Source: Spartobacteria bacterium
Lineage (GTDB): Bacteria; Verrucomicrobiota; Verrucomicrobiia; Chthoniobacterales; UBA6821
Direction: 5' to 3'
Assembly (NCBI GenBank): GCA_947471565.1
Contig: CANIVT010000003.1
Coordinates: 1-64,000 of the forward strand
Length of the DNA: 64,000 nucleotides
How positions within the stretch are numbered: the stretch's first letter is position 1; every line of letters starts with the position of its first letter. Position numbers and translations under genes: made by a program. The notes below the pieces were generated by a model. That model did not search any database. It had not been told where the DNA came from and was given only the letters and a program-made list of their open reading frames with translations. Of this stretch, positions 26,774 to 35,834 are shown in pieces.

Positions 26774-27154
26774 ATGAAGAAGTTCCTCCCCCTCCTGATC
26801 CTTCCATTCCTGGCTATTGGTGCCTTTGCCGGCTCCTTCCCCGACATCGCTCTCCCCGACCTAAAAGCCGCCATCGCCGCAAAGAAGGTCACCCTGCTGG
26901 ATGTCAACGGCCCCGTTTCCTACGCGAACGGCCATATTCCCGGCGCCATTGATTACACGGCTCACACGGCAGATCTCGGGAAGGTTCTGCCAGCGGACAA
27001 ATCCTCCCTCATCGTGGCCTACTGCGGTAATGAGCACTGCGGGGCCTATGCGCGTGCCGCGGAAGCTGCTTCCAAACTAGGCTATACGAATGTTCAGCAT
27101 TTCAAGCCGGGTATTGCCGGATGGAAGGCCTCCGGAGAACCGACGGAAAAGTAG
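26774..27154 (+). CDS. Secreted rhodanese-like domain protein
   Basis: This 126-residue product has a signal peptide (about 1-20, ending AFAGS) and a single rhodanese domain. It starts at PDIALPDLKAAI and has LLDVNG, NGHIPGAIDY and the active-site loop AYCGNEHCGAYA, in which the first Cys is the expected catalytic residue. It ends with GIAGWKASGEP. It could transfer sulfur or act as a periplasmic sulfurtransferase/redox protein. In-frame starts at 26753 and 26762 exist; the ATG at 26774 gives the cleanest signal peptide. Confidence 0.85.
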   Translation: MKKFLPLLILPFLAIGAFAGSFPDIALPDLKAAIAAKKVTLLDVNGPVSYANGHIPGAIDYTAHTADLGKVLPADKSSLIVAYCGNEHCGAYARAAEAASKLGYTNVQHFKPGIAGWKASGEPTEK

Positions 27155-27162
27155 ATTCCAAA

Positions 27163-28038
27163 TCAGAGCGAGGCAAGTGCCTCAACCACTGCGGGCTTGT
27201 CCTCGGGATAGGTGAGGCCATACCAGGCATCAGGTGTGCCGAGCAAAGTCACGATCGCCTCCCCGGCGACGATCAGCGAACTGACTGCTGCAGGGAGATA
27301 GAACTCAGCTTTCGGGTTATCACCCTTCTCCTCCAGGAATTCCTCGAAGAGGCGCTCCAACCTCGCAAAGAGATCTGGAGTGAAGCCCCAGAAATTCATC
27401 GAGACGGGTTCCTCTCCCGTCAACGCGAGAGGAGGATTTCCCTCGGCCATAATCACTCCATCTGCGCCCCTTGTAATCGAGGTTCGCTCCGTGATCTGAA
27501 GGAGCATCCCCTCCCCATCAACGGAGCAGATTCCTCGGGAGACCGAGCCGTTTTCCGACAGCGTGCGATCAAGTCGGTACCCAACCATGGCATAGTGCCC
27601 CTCCCTTTTGCCGGAAAGGAAACCTGAAAGTGCCTGGAAGCCGGATGGACCGTAGTAATCGTCGGCATTAATTACGGCAAAGGGCTCCCTCACCGCGGAG
27701 GCGGCGGATAAAACAGCCTGCCCAGTGCCCCAAGGCTTCGTGCGACCAGGCGGGGAAACTCGCCCACCCGGCAACGGTTCCAGTTCCTGAAAGGCATAGG
27801 CTACCTCCACGGTTCCCTCATAGCGGGCACCCACCGTCTCCCGAAACAGCTCCGCCATCTCGCGACGGATGACAAACACCACCTTGCCGAATCCAGCGGC
27901 AAGGGCGTCACGCACGCTATAATCGAGAATAATTTCGCCCCGGGGACCGACAGGATCGAGTTGCTTGAGCCCGCCGTAGCGGCTTCCCATCCCAGCGGCA
28001 AGGACGACGAGTGTCGGTGCCTTGGGCTCAGGGCTCAT
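27163..28038 (-). CDS. Sugar-phosphate nucleotidyltransferase family protein
   Basis: The 291-residue protein carries the nucleotidyltransferase signature LAAGMGSRYGGLKQLDPVGP near the N-terminus, and INADDYYG for the metal-binding Asp pair. It probably activates a hexose-1-phosphate with NTP; related proteins of this length often neighbour N-acetylhexosamine kinases, but none is here. Its ATG overlaps the mlaD stop by four bases, so it is the last gene of the ftsK-to-mla transcript. Confidence 0.82.
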   Translation of the reverse strand: MSPEPKAPTLVVLAAGMGSRYGGLKQLDPVGPRGEIILDYSVRDALAAGFGKVVFVIRREMAELFRETVGARYEGTVEVAYAFQELEPLPGGRVSPPGRTKPWGTGQAVLSAASAVREPFAVINADDYYGPSGFQALSGFLSGKREGHYAMVGYRLDRTLSENGSVSRGICSVDGEGMLLQITERTSITRGADGVIMAEGNPPLALTGEEPVSMNFWGFTPDLFARLERLFEEFLEEKGDNPKAEFYLPAAVSSLIVAGEAIVTLLGTPDAWYGLTYPEDKPAVVEALASL

Positions 28039-28796
28039 GGCTTTTTCGGCGATGCGGGTGGAGCCGAGTCCCGGTAGAACAGGATGCCATGCTGGCGGAG
28101 GTTCGCGATGAAGGCCTTGAGGTCACCCGCAGCCCCCTTCACCGATCCCATGGCATCGTTACCGTTCTTAAGGAACTGATCGGCCTGAGTAGCCACGCCC
28201 TTGAAGTCGGCAGAAGCGGTGGCAAAGTTGGAGAGCGTCATCTGGAGGTTACGGATTCCCTGCTCGTTAAAGACCCCATTACGGAGAGATACCGTCACGG
28301 AGTCGATGTTACCCAGGGCTGAATCAAGCTTTGGAAGGATCTCGTCATGGATTTGGCGCTGAAGCTCCGCGATGCTCGACTCGCTCTGCCCGTTGGTGAT
28401 GACCGATCCGGGTGCGATCGGTACGGGGTGCTCATTATTGTCCTTCATGGTCACGGTGACGAAGCGATCACCGAGCAATCCCGAGCTGCCGATAGAGAAG
28501 ACGCTTCCCTCGGGGATCTGGACATTCTCGTTGATTTTCAGGAGGACAGAGACACCGCGCATGTTGGGAAGAACCTTCGGCGGCTCGGCCACCTCACCGA
28601 TTCTGGCCCCAGAGAGTGTGACATCCCCCCCCTTAAGGAGGCCGCTGGCATTCCGGTATTCGACGGTCAGGGTGTAGAATTTCTTCATGCTCTCCCCGAA
28701 TCGACCGAAGTAGATGACAAGAGATCCGATGCAAAGGAGGCCTAGGATCACAAAGAATCCGGCGCGGAATTGGGTGGATGTGTTGGTGGTGTCCAT
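28035..28796 (-). CDS. mlaD: MCE-domain lipid-transport protein, MlaD-like
   Basis: This 253-residue protein has one membrane anchor (about 12-31) and a single MCE domain (about 38-118: LTVEYRNASGLLKGGDVTLSGARIG region). A helical/coiled C-terminal region and a Pro-rich end follow. MlaD hexamers form the periplasmic pore of the MlaFEDB ABC transporter, which moves phospholipids between the membranes. It directly follows mlaF and mlaE. MlaB and MlaC homologues are not in the window. Confidence 0.92.
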   Translation of the reverse strand: MDTTNTSTQFRAGFFVILGLLCIGSLVIYFGRFGESMKKFYTLTVEYRNASGLLKGGDVTLSGARIGEVAEPPKVLPNMRGVSVLLKINENVQIPEGSVFSIGSSGLLGDRFVTVTMKDNNEHPVPIAPGSVITNGQSESSIAELQRQIHDEILPKLDSALGNIDSVTVSLRNGVFNEQGIRNLQMTLSNFATASADFKGVATQADQFLKNGNDAMGSVKGAAGDLKAFIANLRQHGILFYRDSAPPASPKKP

Positions 28797-28805
28797 GATG
28801 GTGGC

Positions 28806-29564
28806 TCAGTCGATTTCGTGGGAGCGGCCGTCGATGAAGTCCCTGATAACAGGATCCGGCGATCCGTGCAGTTCCCCAAGGGTACCCTCGAAGTGGATTC
28901 TTCCGGAGCGGAGCAGGGCGACGCGATCGGCGATGTGGTTGGTGCTGATCATGTCGTGGGTGACAACGATCGAAGTGACGTGAAGGTGTGATTGCAAGCG
29001 CCGAATCAGGCGGTTGATCGTGTCGGAGACAATGGGATCAAGCCCAGCGGTCGGCTCGTCGTAGAGGATACAGGAGGGTTCGGAAATGATGACCCGGGCC
29101 AGCGCGGCTCTCTTGCGCATTCCCCCGCTGAGGTTTGCCGGCATCTTGGATTCCTGTCCCGAAAGAGCGACCAGTTCCAGCGCTTCCCGGACCTTACGAC
29201 GGATCTCCGTCTCATCCCGTAGCCCCCGCTCACGGAGGGGAAAAGAAATATTCTCAAAGACAGTCATGGAATCAAAGAGCGCTCCATCCTGGAAAAGCAT
29301 CCCGATTTTCCGTCGGACCGGCTCGAGTTCCCTCTCGTCGAGGCCCGCGATCTCTTCCCCCTCCACTCGGATGGAGCCAGCGATGGGCTTGAGTAGGCCA
29401 ATCAGGTGTCTCAAAAAGACGCTCTTTCCCCCGCCACTCTGTCCCAAAAGGACCAAGGTCTTTCCCCGCGGGATATCCAGGTCGACGCCACGCAGGATTT
29501 CCTGACCGCCGAATGTCTGGCGGAGCCCCCGAACCTCGATCAGGTTGCCTTCGGTCGGGTTCAT
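28806..29564 (-). CDS. mlaF: Phospholipid ABC transporter ATP-binding protein MlaF
   Basis: This 252-residue ABC ATPase has Walker A GQSGGGKS at 41-48, the LIGLLKP loop, signature LSGGMRKRAALAR, Walker B CILYDEPTAGLDP, and the His loop TSIVVTHD. It powers MlaE/MlaD lipid transport. The frame is open well upstream, but that part overlaps mlaE. The ATG at 29564 overlaps the mlaE stop by one base (TGATG), which fixes the start and shows translational coupling. Confidence 0.95.
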   Translation of the reverse strand: MNPTEGNLIEVRGLRQTFGGQEILRGVDLDIPRGKTLVLLGQSGGGKSVFLRHLIGLLKPIAGSIRVEGEEIAGLDERELEPVRRKIGMLFQDGALFDSMTVFENISFPLRERGLRDETEIRRKVREALELVALSGQESKMPANLSGGMRKRAALARVIISEPSCILYDEPTAGLDPIVSDTINRLIRRLQSHLHVTSIVVTHDMISTNHIADRVALLRSGRIHFEGTLGELHGSPDPVIRDFIDGRSHEID

Positions 29565-30358
29565 CAGTAGCGGGCCTGTCCGGCGGGGAAGACGATGTTC
29601 AGGGCCATCGTAAGGAAGAAATTGACCATCAGGATCGTGAGGGAGCTGATCACCACGGCGTCGGTGGTGGAGCGCCCCACGCCTACCGCCCCGTTGCGGG
29701 TGGAGAGCCCCTGTTGGCATCCCACGATTGCTACAATGACCGCGAAGACGAATCCCTTGGTCAGCGCCATGACCATATCCTTGCCGTGCGTGTAGCTCTC
29801 CATGTGATGAAGAAAGAAGACGCTGTTCACGTTCAGGATCCGGGTGGCCACAAAGTAGCTGGCGGAGAGGGCGAAAAAAATGCACTCCCCCACGAGCAAA
29901 GGCATCGAGATCATCATCGCGACGGCCCTCGGAACAACGAGGTAATCGATGGGATTCACCGCGAGTGCACGGAGGGCGTCGATCTGTTCCGTCACTTTCA
30001 TGGTGCCGATTTCCGCACTCATGGCGGCACCCACCCGACCGGCGACCATGAGACCCGTCAGAACAGGCCCGAGCTCACGGAAGAGCGCGACGGAAACAAC
30101 AGGGCCGACGGCAGTGCTCATGTTCAGCGCGTTAAACTGGAAGAAAATCTGCGCGGTGAAGACCGCTCCCGTGAAGATTCCAGTGACGATGACGACGGCC
30201 TGCGATCCAAACCCGATCTCGACGATCTGCCTCAGGACCAGCCTCCATCGGATACGGCCTGCAAGGATCGAGGTAAATGCCTCCCATGCCAACAGCGACG
30301 CCTGCCCCATGTAGAGACTAAAGGCGCGGGTCAGCGGGAAGGAATAGGGGAATTTCAT
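29564..30358 (-). CDS. mlaE: Phospholipid ABC transporter permease MlaE
   Basis: This 264-residue permease of the MlaE/YrbE family has five to six hydrophobic segments. The characteristic LFRELGPVLTGLMVAGRVGAAMSAEIGTM segment (about 95-120) and the MKVTEQIDALRALAVNPIDYLVVPR segment after it are diagnostic. It forms the membrane channel of the Mla system. It begins 5 bp after rimO ends. Confidence 0.95.
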   Translation of the reverse strand: MKFPYSFPLTRAFSLYMGQASLLAWEAFTSILAGRIRWRLVLRQIVEIGFGSQAVVIVTGIFTGAVFTAQIFFQFNALNMSTAVGPVVSVALFRELGPVLTGLMVAGRVGAAMSAEIGTMKVTEQIDALRALAVNPIDYLVVPRAVAMMISMPLLVGECIFFALSASYFVATRILNVNSVFFLHHMESYTHGKDMVMALTKGFVFAVIVAIVGCQQGLSTRNGAVGVGRSTTDAVVISSLTILMVNFFLTMALNIVFPAGQARY

Positions 30359-30363
30359 GCAGG

Positions 30364-31740
30364 CTAGAGGGGATCGGCCTCCAGATCGTACCCGCGCGTG
30401 CCGGTAATCCTCACCCGGTGGAATTCCCCAGCCTTCACAGGCGTGGTGAAATGCACACGGCAGTCGACATCGGGGGCATCACCCTGGGTACGGCCCAGTG
30501 AGACGGTATCGGCCAGCACGGTGAGTTCGCTCCCGACCTGAGATTCAGCATGCTCCGCAGCTATGACCTGCTGAGCCAACATTGCTTCTCGCTGGCGTCG
30601 CTTCTTGGTACCGCCATGGATCTGTCCCGGCAGCTTTGCTGCGCGGGATTCCTCTTCGCGGGAATAGGCAAAGACACCGAGGCGCTCGAACCGTGTCCGG
30701 GTGATGAAATCCAGAAGCGTCGAGAAGTGTTCCTCTGTTTCGCCGGGAAAGCCGACGATGAACGTGGTCCGAATGGTCAACCCGGGGATTCCAGCACGCA
30801 TACGGCCAATAAGACGCTCGATGTGACCGCTGTCAGTCTCACGCCTCATTGAGTCGAGCATCGTGTCATGAATGTGCTGGAGCGGCATATCCACGTAGCG
30901 GACCACCTTCGGATTTCGTGCAATGGCTGCGATCATGTCGTCGCTCCAATGAGCGGGATGGGTGTAGAGCAGGCGGATCCAGAACTCCCCGGGAATCGTA
31001 GAGAGGGCATCGAGCAGGGCGGGAAGCCCCGGTCCCCTCGCCGCATCCACAGGCTGGCGCGGCCCTGCTTTCTCCTCCCAGAGATCCATCCCGTAGTAGG
31101 TGGTGTCCTGACTGATGAGGTTGATCTCTTTCACGCCGGAGGCGACGAGCCCCTCGACCTCCTTCAGCACCGACTCGATTGTGCGGCTCCGGTGACGCCC
31201 CCTCATCCTCGGAATGACGCAGAAGGAACAGGGGTGATTGCACCCCTCGGCGATCTTTACATAGGCCGTATGGGAGGCCGTGAGACGCACCCGCGGCGTA
31301 TCATAATCCGGGATGTAGGCGGCGCGGCGCGAAACCTCGACAAGGGGTTCCTCCCGCGAATCATCGAGCAGGCGGTCAAAAAAAGCTCCCGCCCCCTTGA
31401 TCTCGTCGAGACCCATGAAGGCATCGACCTCGGGAAGTTGGACGGCGAGATCGGCGGCATACCGCTGGGAAAGACACCCCCCGACGACGAGTTTTTGTCC
31501 GGCCTTGGCACCGTGAAGGCGGCGACGATGTGCTTCGAGGATCGCCCCGATGCTCTCCTCCTTGGCCGGATCGATGAATCCGCAGGTGTTGACAAGTACC
31601 ACGTCTGCTTCATCGGTCTCCGTGGTGAGTTCGTAGCCGTGGAGTTTTGCATCGCCGAGAACAATCTCGGCGTCGACGAGGTTCTTGGCGCAACCGAGGC
31701 TGATCAGTCCGATTTTGCGTTGGGTGTTTTCTGTTGTCAT
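30364..31740 (-). CDS. rimO: Ribosomal protein S12 methylthiotransferase RimO
   Basis: This radical-SAM enzyme adds a methylthio group to an Asp of ribosomal protein S12. The 458-residue protein has the N-terminal MTTase domain with the cysteines in LGCAKNLVDAE, NTCGFI and VGGCLSQRY. The radical-SAM motif CNHPCSFC lies near residues 164-171, and a TRAM domain ends the protein. The SLGCAKNLVD start favours RimO over MiaB. Its ATG overlaps the upstream HTH gene by four bases. Confidence 0.95.
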   Translation of the reverse strand: MTTENTQRKIGLISLGCAKNLVDAEIVLGDAKLHGYELTTETDEADVVLVNTCGFIDPAKEESIGAILEAHRRRLHGAKAGQKLVVGGCLSQRYAADLAVQLPEVDAFMGLDEIKGAGAFFDRLLDDSREEPLVEVSRRAAYIPDYDTPRVRLTASHTAYVKIAEGCNHPCSFCVIPRMRGRHRSRTIESVLKEVEGLVASGVKEINLISQDTTYYGMDLWEEKAGPRQPVDAARGPGLPALLDALSTIPGEFWIRLLYTHPAHWSDDMIAAIARNPKVVRYVDMPLQHIHDTMLDSMRRETDSGHIERLIGRMRAGIPGLTIRTTFIVGFPGETEEHFSTLLDFITRTRFERLGVFAYSREEESRAAKLPGQIHGGTKKRRQREAMLAQQVIAAEHAESQVGSELTVLADTVSLGRTQGDAPDVDCRVHFTTPVKAGEFHRVRITGTRGYDLEADPL

Positions 31741-32222
31741 CGGTCACCGAAAGAGATGGGGCGGGTGCTGGATGTGATCCAAGGGATGGAGCGGACCCTG
31801 GAGAGCTGGCGCATCATTCCCCAAGTGGTGAAAAAAGTCGCCAGTAAAAGCAGGATCACCACAGCCTTGCCCAGCGGAGCGAGGATCCTGCCTATTAGGG
31901 CTAGATCGAATGTGGCCTTGGTCTGACCTGCGTTGGCAAGATTGGAGAGATAACCCGACTTTTTGCGTATCAAATCGGGGTGAGGCGGAAGGGAGTCGCG
32001 GATTTCCTCGGGTTCAATCCCAAGTGATCGGGCGTAGGAAAGTGCGTGAATGCGGGCCATTCCTGGGTCATGGATGCGATCCTCCTCCAGAGCAAGGGCC
32101 TCGTCCTCGGAAATCCCGGTACATCGAGCCGCTTGCCCCAGCGAGAGTCGCCGTGATTTTCTAGCCCGAGCCAGGATCAGCCCGAGCGGATCGGGAAGGA
32201 GTGTCTGTTGGAAAAACCTCAT
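31737..32222 (-). CDS. Helix-turn-helix, single-pass membrane protein (RodZ N-terminal-like)
   Basis: This is a 161-residue protein. An HTH_25-type region (about 15-75: LGLILARARKSRRLSLGQAARCTGISEDEALALEE) resembles RodZ. A linker and one membrane helix (about 115-135) follow, then only about 25 residues, so the periplasmic RodZ C-terminal domain is missing. It may help position the cell-shape machinery, fitting its place between ftsK and rimO, but that is inference. The ATG at 32222 was chosen because the open frame further upstream overlaps ftsK. Confidence 0.7.
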   Translation of the reverse strand: MRFFQQTLLPDPLGLILARARKSRRLSLGQAARCTGISEDEALALEEDRIHDPGMARIHALSYARSLGIEPEEIRDSLPPHPDLIRKKSGYLSNLANAGQTKATFDLALIGRILAPLGKAVVILLLLATFFTTWGMMRQLSRVRSIPWITSSTRPISFGDR

Positions 32223-32241
32223 GCGGAAGCCTCGTGCGTTT

Positions 32242-34692
32242 TCAGTCTTCCAGACCGTCGAGATCAACCAGAATCTCTCGGTCCTTGGCCCCGTCTTTGG
32301 GCCCCAGGATCCCGCGCTGCTCCAGGATATCGACGACGCGGGCGGCGCGCGTGTAGCCCAACCGCAGACGGCGCTGGAGCATGGACGTGGAAGCCTTTTT
32401 CTCCTGGCGGATGATCTCTAGGCACTTGTCGACCAGATCCTCCTCCTCGTCGGTCACCTCATCCTCGGGCATGATGTTTCCGGAAAGCTTCGCTGAGATG
32501 CTCGGCTCGAAGACAGGCTTGCCCTGTGCCGCAAGGGCCTCCACGACACGGTGGATCTCCTCATCGGTGACAAGCACGCCCTGTGCGCGCGTGAGCTTGG
32601 CGCTACCCGGGGGCAGATACAGCATGTCGCCCTTACCAATGAGCCTCTCGGCACCGTTTGCGTCGAGGATGACGCGGCTATCTAGTCCCGAGGCCACCTG
32701 AAAGGCGATGCGCGAGGGGATGTTCGCCTTGATGACCCCCGTGACCACGCTAGAACGCGGCGTCTGGGTGGCCACGATCATGTGGATGCCAGCCGCGCGG
32801 GCCTTCTGGGTGATCCGGGCAATGGCCCCCTCGACATCGGCGGGGGCTGTCTGCATGAGATCGGCCAATTCATCCACGATCACGACAATGAAGGGCATCC
32901 GATCAGGAATGATCATGTCATCGGAGGGAGGCTGAGGCAGTTCAGGCTGCGGCGACTCCTCAGCGGCGTCTTCGAGCGGCTCCGCTTCTGGGGATTCCTC
33001 CGGAGTCACTTCGTTAATCGGATCTTCCTCACCAGAATTTTCCGGGGTTGAACAGGATGGTTTCTCCGCTTTTGGCCGTGCATTGAAGCCGGAGATGTTC
33101 TTCACCCCGACCTTGGCAAAAATCGCGTAGCGCTTCTCCATCTCGTCCACCACCCAACGCAGGGCGAGCAGGACCTTCTTGGAATCGGTGACGACTGGGG
33201 TGACGAGGTGCGGCAGATCGTTGTAGACTTGCATCTCGACGACCTTCGGGTCGATCATGATGAAGCGGAGCGTCTCAGGCGTGTGCTTGAAGAGCAGGCT
33301 CGTGATGATCGAGTTGATGCAGACACTCTTCCCACTACCGGTGGCACCGGCCACAAGCAGGTGGGGCATCGCGGCCAGATCGGCAATGATTGCGTGACCG
33401 TAGACATCCTTGCCGAGGGCAAGTGGCAGGGAAGCCTTGGAAGATTCCCAGGTCTCGCTCTGGAAGAGCTCCCGGATACTGACCTTCACCTTACTGGAGT
33501 TGGCGATCTCGATACCGACGGTGTCCTTACCGGGAATCGGCGCTAGGATATTAATGCGTTCGGCACGAGTGGCACGGGCGAGGTTTTTTTCCAGAGCGGA
33601 GATGCGCTCCACCCGGACTCCGATGGCAGGATACACCTCGTAACGCGTGATGGTCGGCCCCTTGGTGATGTCGCCGGGTGATGCCTCGATATCAAATTGG
33701 GCCAGCGTATCGAGGATGATTTTCTGGACCGCCTGGAGCGCCGCCGGATCGGCCGGTTGATGGGACTCGTCGTCATAACTCTCGAGAAGATCGAGCGAAG
33801 GCAGGGAATATTCCCCTTCCACATCCGCCAGCGTGGGGACCGCACCGCCAGAAGCAGCTTTCTGCTTGGACTTCATTACTTCGGCAAGGGTCGGCTTGCG
33901 GGCCGGAGTCGGAACACTGGCATCGATGATCTTGGGTGCGGGAAGATCGGCGGCGGGAACTGGGGAATCCCCGATTTCCTCAGCGGGCGGTTCATCACGC
34001 TGGGGACGGCGGCGGTTGCGGTTACGGCTTGAAGGCTCAATCCTGCCCGCCCCGTTATCGCTCTCTTCCCCACTCTCAGGCGTTACTCCGCCAAGACGCT
34101 TGCCAATCAGCCCCAACAAACCGGCGAACAGCACCCAGAAGGCAACCGCAAGACGCTTGATGGCAGAAATCGGGTGGAATCCGGTGGCCAGAATCAGACT
34201 AACCAGCATGAGGGCGGAAAAGATGAGGAGCGATCCGAGGCCGCCGAGGACGTTCCTGCCAAGTACGATATTCAGATGATGGCCGCACCATCCGCCGGGA
34301 CCCTCAATACCGAATTTCTGCTTCCAGTCGGTCAGAAGCAGATGCTGCAGATCCAGAAGGGTGGACCAACTCAGCACGAAGACAAAGGCCCACCCGGATC
34401 GGATCCCCAGATTCGGCTGATGGAGAAACTGGGAAATCCCGAGACCGACCAAGGCCACGGCTCCAAAATAGGAAGCGGCACCGAAGAGAAAGTAGGAGAC
34501 GTTCGCGATCACCGCCCCCACACGCCCCACAAAATTCAAAGGAGGGTTGTTGATGGGAAAATGGGTGCCGAAAGCCCAGGAGGGTACGTCTCTTGGATCA
34601 AACGAACCGAGCGCCAGTAACAGCAGGACTCCCCCGAAAAAAAGGAGAACCCCGGTCACCTCGTCCATGGCGCGTCGTCTGGATGGAAGCAT
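32242..34692 (-). CDS. ftsK: DNA translocase FtsK/SpoIIIE
   Basis: FtsK pumps DNA at the division septum and resolves chromosome dimers. The 816-residue protein has four N-terminal membrane segments (about 10-200), a Pro/Arg linker, and a RecA-type motor with PAIGVRVERIS, Walker A AGATGSGKSVCINS and Walker B IVVIVDELADLM. The C-terminal gamma winged helix contains RRLRLGYTRAARVVDILE. A stretch of about 55 residues rich in Glu/Pro (about 32895-33075 nt) is inserted in the motor before the Walker B strand. The ATG at 34692 gives a normal N-terminus; an ATG at 34668 is possible. Confidence 0.94.
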   Translation of the reverse strand: MLPSRRRAMDEVTGVLLFFGGVLLLLALGSFDPRDVPSWAFGTHFPINNPPLNFVGRVGAVIANVSYFLFGAASYFGAVALVGLGISQFLHQPNLGIRSGWAFVFVLSWSTLLDLQHLLLTDWKQKFGIEGPGGWCGHHLNIVLGRNVLGGLGSLLIFSALMLVSLILATGFHPISAIKRLAVAFWVLFAGLLGLIGKRLGGVTPESGEESDNGAGRIEPSSRNRNRRRPQRDEPPAEEIGDSPVPAADLPAPKIIDASVPTPARKPTLAEVMKSKQKAASGGAVPTLADVEGEYSLPSLDLLESYDDESHQPADPAALQAVQKIILDTLAQFDIEASPGDITKGPTITRYEVYPAIGVRVERISALEKNLARATRAERINILAPIPGKDTVGIEIANSSKVKVSIRELFQSETWESSKASLPLALGKDVYGHAIIADLAAMPHLLVAGATGSGKSVCINSIITSLLFKHTPETLRFIMIDPKVVEMQVYNDLPHLVTPVVTDSKKVLLALRWVVDEMEKRYAIFAKVGVKNISGFNARPKAEKPSCSTPENSGEEDPINEVTPEESPEAEPLEDAAEESPQPELPQPPSDDMIIPDRMPFIVVIVDELADLMQTAPADVEGAIARITQKARAAGIHMIVATQTPRSSVVTGVIKANIPSRIAFQVASGLDSRVILDANGAERLIGKGDMLYLPPGSAKLTRAQGVLVTDEEIHRVVEALAAQGKPVFEPSISAKLSGNIMPEDEVTDEEEDLVDKCLEIIRQEKKASTSMLQRRLRLGYTRAARVVDILEQRGILGPKDGAKDREILVDLDGLED

Positions 34693-34758
34693 CGGTGTAT
34701 CTTGCAGGAACCGCACGGCTCTTGGCAACCGTGGGCGCTTTTTGGATAATCCCGCCCT

Positions 34759-35730
34759 ATGTCCTCCAACCTACCTTTTTCGGCCCCGATCCGCTTCACC
34801 CCCCTCTCGATGGAACGAGTCTGGGGCGGACGGCACTTTGAGACTCTGCTTGGCAAGGATCTCCCCAAGGATGCCGTGATCGGGGAACTCTGGGAAATCG
34901 TCGACCGCCCGGAGGCCCAGAGCGTCGTGTCCGGCGGGACTCTGCAGGGCAAAACCCTGCATGACCTTTGGACGGAATCGCGTGAATCGGTCTTCGGTTC
35001 CCTGCACGTGGCCAATCCGTCGCCACGTTTTCCTCTTCTGGTGAAGTTGCTTGATGCACGCGACAGGCTCTCGGTTCAGGTGCATCCACCCGCTCACCGG
35101 GCCGAGGAATTGCAGGGCGAACCCAAGACGGAATGCTGGTACTTCCTCGATGCCGATCCGGATGCCTCGATCTACGCCGGTCTCAAGAAAGGGGTCACCC
35201 GGGCTGATTTTGAAAAGTCCCTCTCCGAGTGCACCGTGGAGGAGAACCTCCATTGCACACCGGTTTCCGCCGGCGAGAGCATCTTTATTCCTAGCGGCCG
35301 GTTGCACGCCATCGGTGCCGGTTTGGTGATCGTGGAGATCCAGCAGAACAGCGATACCACCTATCGTGTCTTTGATTGGAATCGCACCGGCTTGGACGGG
35401 AAACCGCGTGATCTGCATATCCCAGAGTCCATGGATTCGATTGATTTCAAGGATTTCGAGCCTGCAGTAACGCCCTCCTCCAATCCCGTCGTGGCGGACT
35501 GCCCCCTGTTTCATGTGGAGAAGAAATCGATCTCGGCACCCCTCGACCTGACCTCTCCCGGCGACTTCTGCATCGTTACCAGCCTCACTGGCGAGGCACA
35601 GTGCGCAGGAGCCCGCCTTCTGCCCGGGGAATTCCTTCTCCTTCCTGCCTGCATGGAAAGTGCCATCCTGAACCCTGTCCGGGAAAACACCTCGATCTTG
35701 GTGACAAGATTACCAGTCTCCGCCCGGTAA
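34759..35730 (+). CDS. manA: Class I mannose-6-phosphate isomerase
   Basis: The zinc enzyme interconverts mannose-6-P and fructose-6-P, linking mannose use to glycolysis and GDP-mannose supply. The 323-residue protein is short (Firmicutes-like type I). It shows ERVWGG, LDARDRLSVQVHP (metal-binding His), KTECWYFLD (Glu) and PSGRLHAIGAG (second His). It is divergent from ftsK with 66 bp between starts. Confidence 0.92.
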   Translation: MSSNLPFSAPIRFTPLSMERVWGGRHFETLLGKDLPKDAVIGELWEIVDRPEAQSVVSGGTLQGKTLHDLWTESRESVFGSLHVANPSPRFPLLVKLLDARDRLSVQVHPPAHRAEELQGEPKTECWYFLDADPDASIYAGLKKGVTRADFEKSLSECTVEENLHCTPVSAGESIFIPSGRLHAIGAGLVIVEIQQNSDTTYRVFDWNRTGLDGKPRDLHIPESMDSIDFKDFEPAVTPSSNPVVADCPLFHVEKKSISAPLDLTSPGDFCIVTSLTGEAQCAGARLLPGEFLLLPACMESAILNPVRENTSILVTRLPVSAR

Positions 35731-35745
35731 GTCTAAGAGGGAACC

Positions 35746-35767
35746 CCATGAGGAATAATCCTCATGG
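35746..35767 (+). terminator. Hairpin downstream of manA (likely terminator)
   Basis: CCATGAGG and CCTCATGG form a perfect 8-bp stem around AATAAT, 15 bp after the manA stop. It is followed by pyrimidine-rich TCTTTCCATTTTC rather than a clean T-run, so termination efficiency is uncertain. Confidence 0.5.
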
Positions 35768-35797
35768 TCTTTCCATTTTCAGGTCTTTCCATTTTCA
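35766..35797. repeat. Perfect 16-bp tandem duplication
   Basis: GGTCTTTCCATTTTCA occurs twice head to tail (35766-35781, 35782-35797) in the gap between manA and pqiB, starting in the right arm of the hairpin. Confidence 0.95.
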
Positions 35798-35834
35798 CCG
35801 GGGAAAAGAATCGATTGATACCCAGGCTGCTCCC

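Noticed and set aside
30868-31926. 352-codon plus-strand frame across rimO
   Set aside because: It is antisense to a full radical-SAM gene with clear motifs.
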